From assembly GCA_030544235.1 (NCBI GenBank), contig CM060484.1, positions 14,305,031-14,369,030 on the forward strand: DNA of 64,000 bases, in the 5' to 3' direction. Source of the DNA: Lepturacanthus savala. Its lineage: Eukaryota > Chordata > Actinopteri > Scombriformes > Trichiuridae. The position numbers were made by a program, and so were the translations under genes. Positions 63,401 through 64,000 of the stretch are shown here, piece by piece. Below the pieces are notes generated by a model. It made no database searches. It worked only from the letters and a program-made list of their open reading frames with translations, and was not told where the DNA came from. Positions within the stretch are counted from its first letter, which is position 1. Every line of letters begins with the position of its first letter.

Positions 63401-63845
63401 CCTGTACTGATTCTAAAAAACTGACAAACTTTCAACTTTCTCTCAGACACAAGTAATGGTTCTATTTTATCAAATCAATACCAAAGTTAATGGTTCACAG
63501 CTAAATTGGAGTGAGTGTGATGATTATTATCCCTCTATAGAATGTGTCTGATGACGTGGAAGGAAGTTGTTACTGCAGCTGGATTATCTCGCTGACCCAC
63601 ACCTGGGATGTTGCAGCCGAACCATCCTGAGATTAAATATGATTTGCTGGATTTACGGACTGGGATTTACCTTGTTTTTCTGTACTATCACAGACCTCTC
63701 TTTAGTTTATCGCAACAATAACAGCTTTTTTGTTTTTAGGAACAATCAAGACTGTTGTCGCTTACCTCAACTCGTTGAGGTTTCTGAGAACCTCCTGCTG
63801 GGTGGCTATGACAGAGCCTAGTTGCTGCTGACTGGCGTAATTCAT
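58537..63845 (-). CDS. lman1: LMAN1 (ERGIC-53) C-terminal part, 4 exons, 5' part outside the window
   Basis: Exons 63845-63766, 59708-59546, 58792-58668 and 58573-58537 (TGA) join in phase. The first two encode the end of the luminal coiled-coil stalk (NYASQQQLGSVIATQQEVL, TYETIQHFNDIKEHLHTVKR). The third has the two membrane-proximal cysteines CPEVPPMPSC, known in mammals to link oligomers, and the membrane helix VHFTVFIVIQSVLFFCYIMY. The last exon gives the cytosolic tail SQQEAAAKKFF, whose KKFF is the dilysine retrieval and FF export signal. LMAN1 is the ER-Golgi mannose lectin that exports glycoproteins such as coagulation factors V and VIII with MCFD2. The lectin domain and start lie beyond base 64000. 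The intron 59709-63765 is 4.1 kb. Confidence 0.95.
59121..59174. repeat. 22-bp tandem repeat, about 2.5 copies, lman1 intron
   Basis: The unit GCCATGTTACTGCACGTTTA plus CT occurs twice exactly and a third time for its first ten bases. Confidence 0.92.
60366..60435. repeat. (TA)n microsatellite in lman1 intron
   Basis: An almost uninterrupted TA run of about 70 bp. Confidence 0.97.
62165..62182 (+). repeat. poly-G run of 18 in lman1 intron
   Basis: Eighteen consecutive G. Such a tract can form G-quadruplexes and is prone to length error. Confidence 0.9.
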
Positions 63846-64000
63846 CTAGAAAACAAATACAACATAATAGTCTTAAGGTTAAACATTCCACTGTTGACAT
63901 GATAAAGCTGCCATAAATCGTTTTTATTAGTTTTGATAAACCGTCATAAAAAGGTTCAGCAGTAGTAAACAGGAATCACTGTGTCTGATGAAGTGTCTAC

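Noticed and set aside
63567..63821. Plus-strand ORF at the window end
   Set aside because: It overlaps the lman1 coiled-coil exon in antisense and has no recognised features.

Overview
This is nuclear DNA from a ray-finned fish, most likely a spiny-rayed teleost. The genes are intron-rich vertebrate genes and no prokaryotic, viral or phage gene structure is visible. The intergenic DNA is AT-rich, full of long (TA)n, (GT)n and (GATA)n microsatellites, and carries teleost-type SINE, MITE and LINE-tail relics. Splice junctions were worked out by hand from GT/AG sites and checked for phase. All seven protein-coding genes give continuous reading frames.

Layout: alpk2 (alpha-protein kinase 2, minus strand, CDS 1085-9077); a 5.7 kb repeat-bearing gap; oacyl (NRF-6/acyltransferase-3 membrane protein, minus, 14994-21142); znf532 (multi-C2H2 zinc-finger protein, minus, CDS 24364-30689, with a probable 5' UTR exon and promoter near 35.1-35.45 kb); a 5 kb gap containing a long TA-cored palindrome; grp (gastrin-releasing peptide precursor, plus, 40793-42221); a gap holding paired hairpins and a 47-bp minisatellite; rax/rx3-type retinal homeobox gene (minus, 44916-46821); a 4.3 kb gap; cplx4 (farnesylated complexin, minus, 51095-55547); and the 3' part of lman1 (ERGIC-53 cargo receptor, minus, 58537 to the window end).

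From established knowledge, the gene set matches human 18q21.32 (ALPK2-MALT1-ZNF532-OACYLP-SEC11C-GRP-RAX-CPLX4-LMAN1). MALT1 and SEC11C are not visible here. The znf532-oacyl pair is inverted as a block relative to human. oacyl is intact here but is annotated as a pseudogene in human. The synteny is what decides ALPK2 over ALPK3, ZNF532 over ZNF592 and GRP over NMB.

The genes do not form one pathway. rax (eye-field and retina) and cplx4 (ribbon synapses) are neighbouring retinal genes, and grp encodes a secreted peptide. I found no convincing new multi-gene system. The unusual content is structural: an about 160-bp palindrome with a TA core, two abutting perfect hairpins, a higher-order 47-bp minisatellite, a TA-flanked MITE, and the lineage rearrangement around oacyl.
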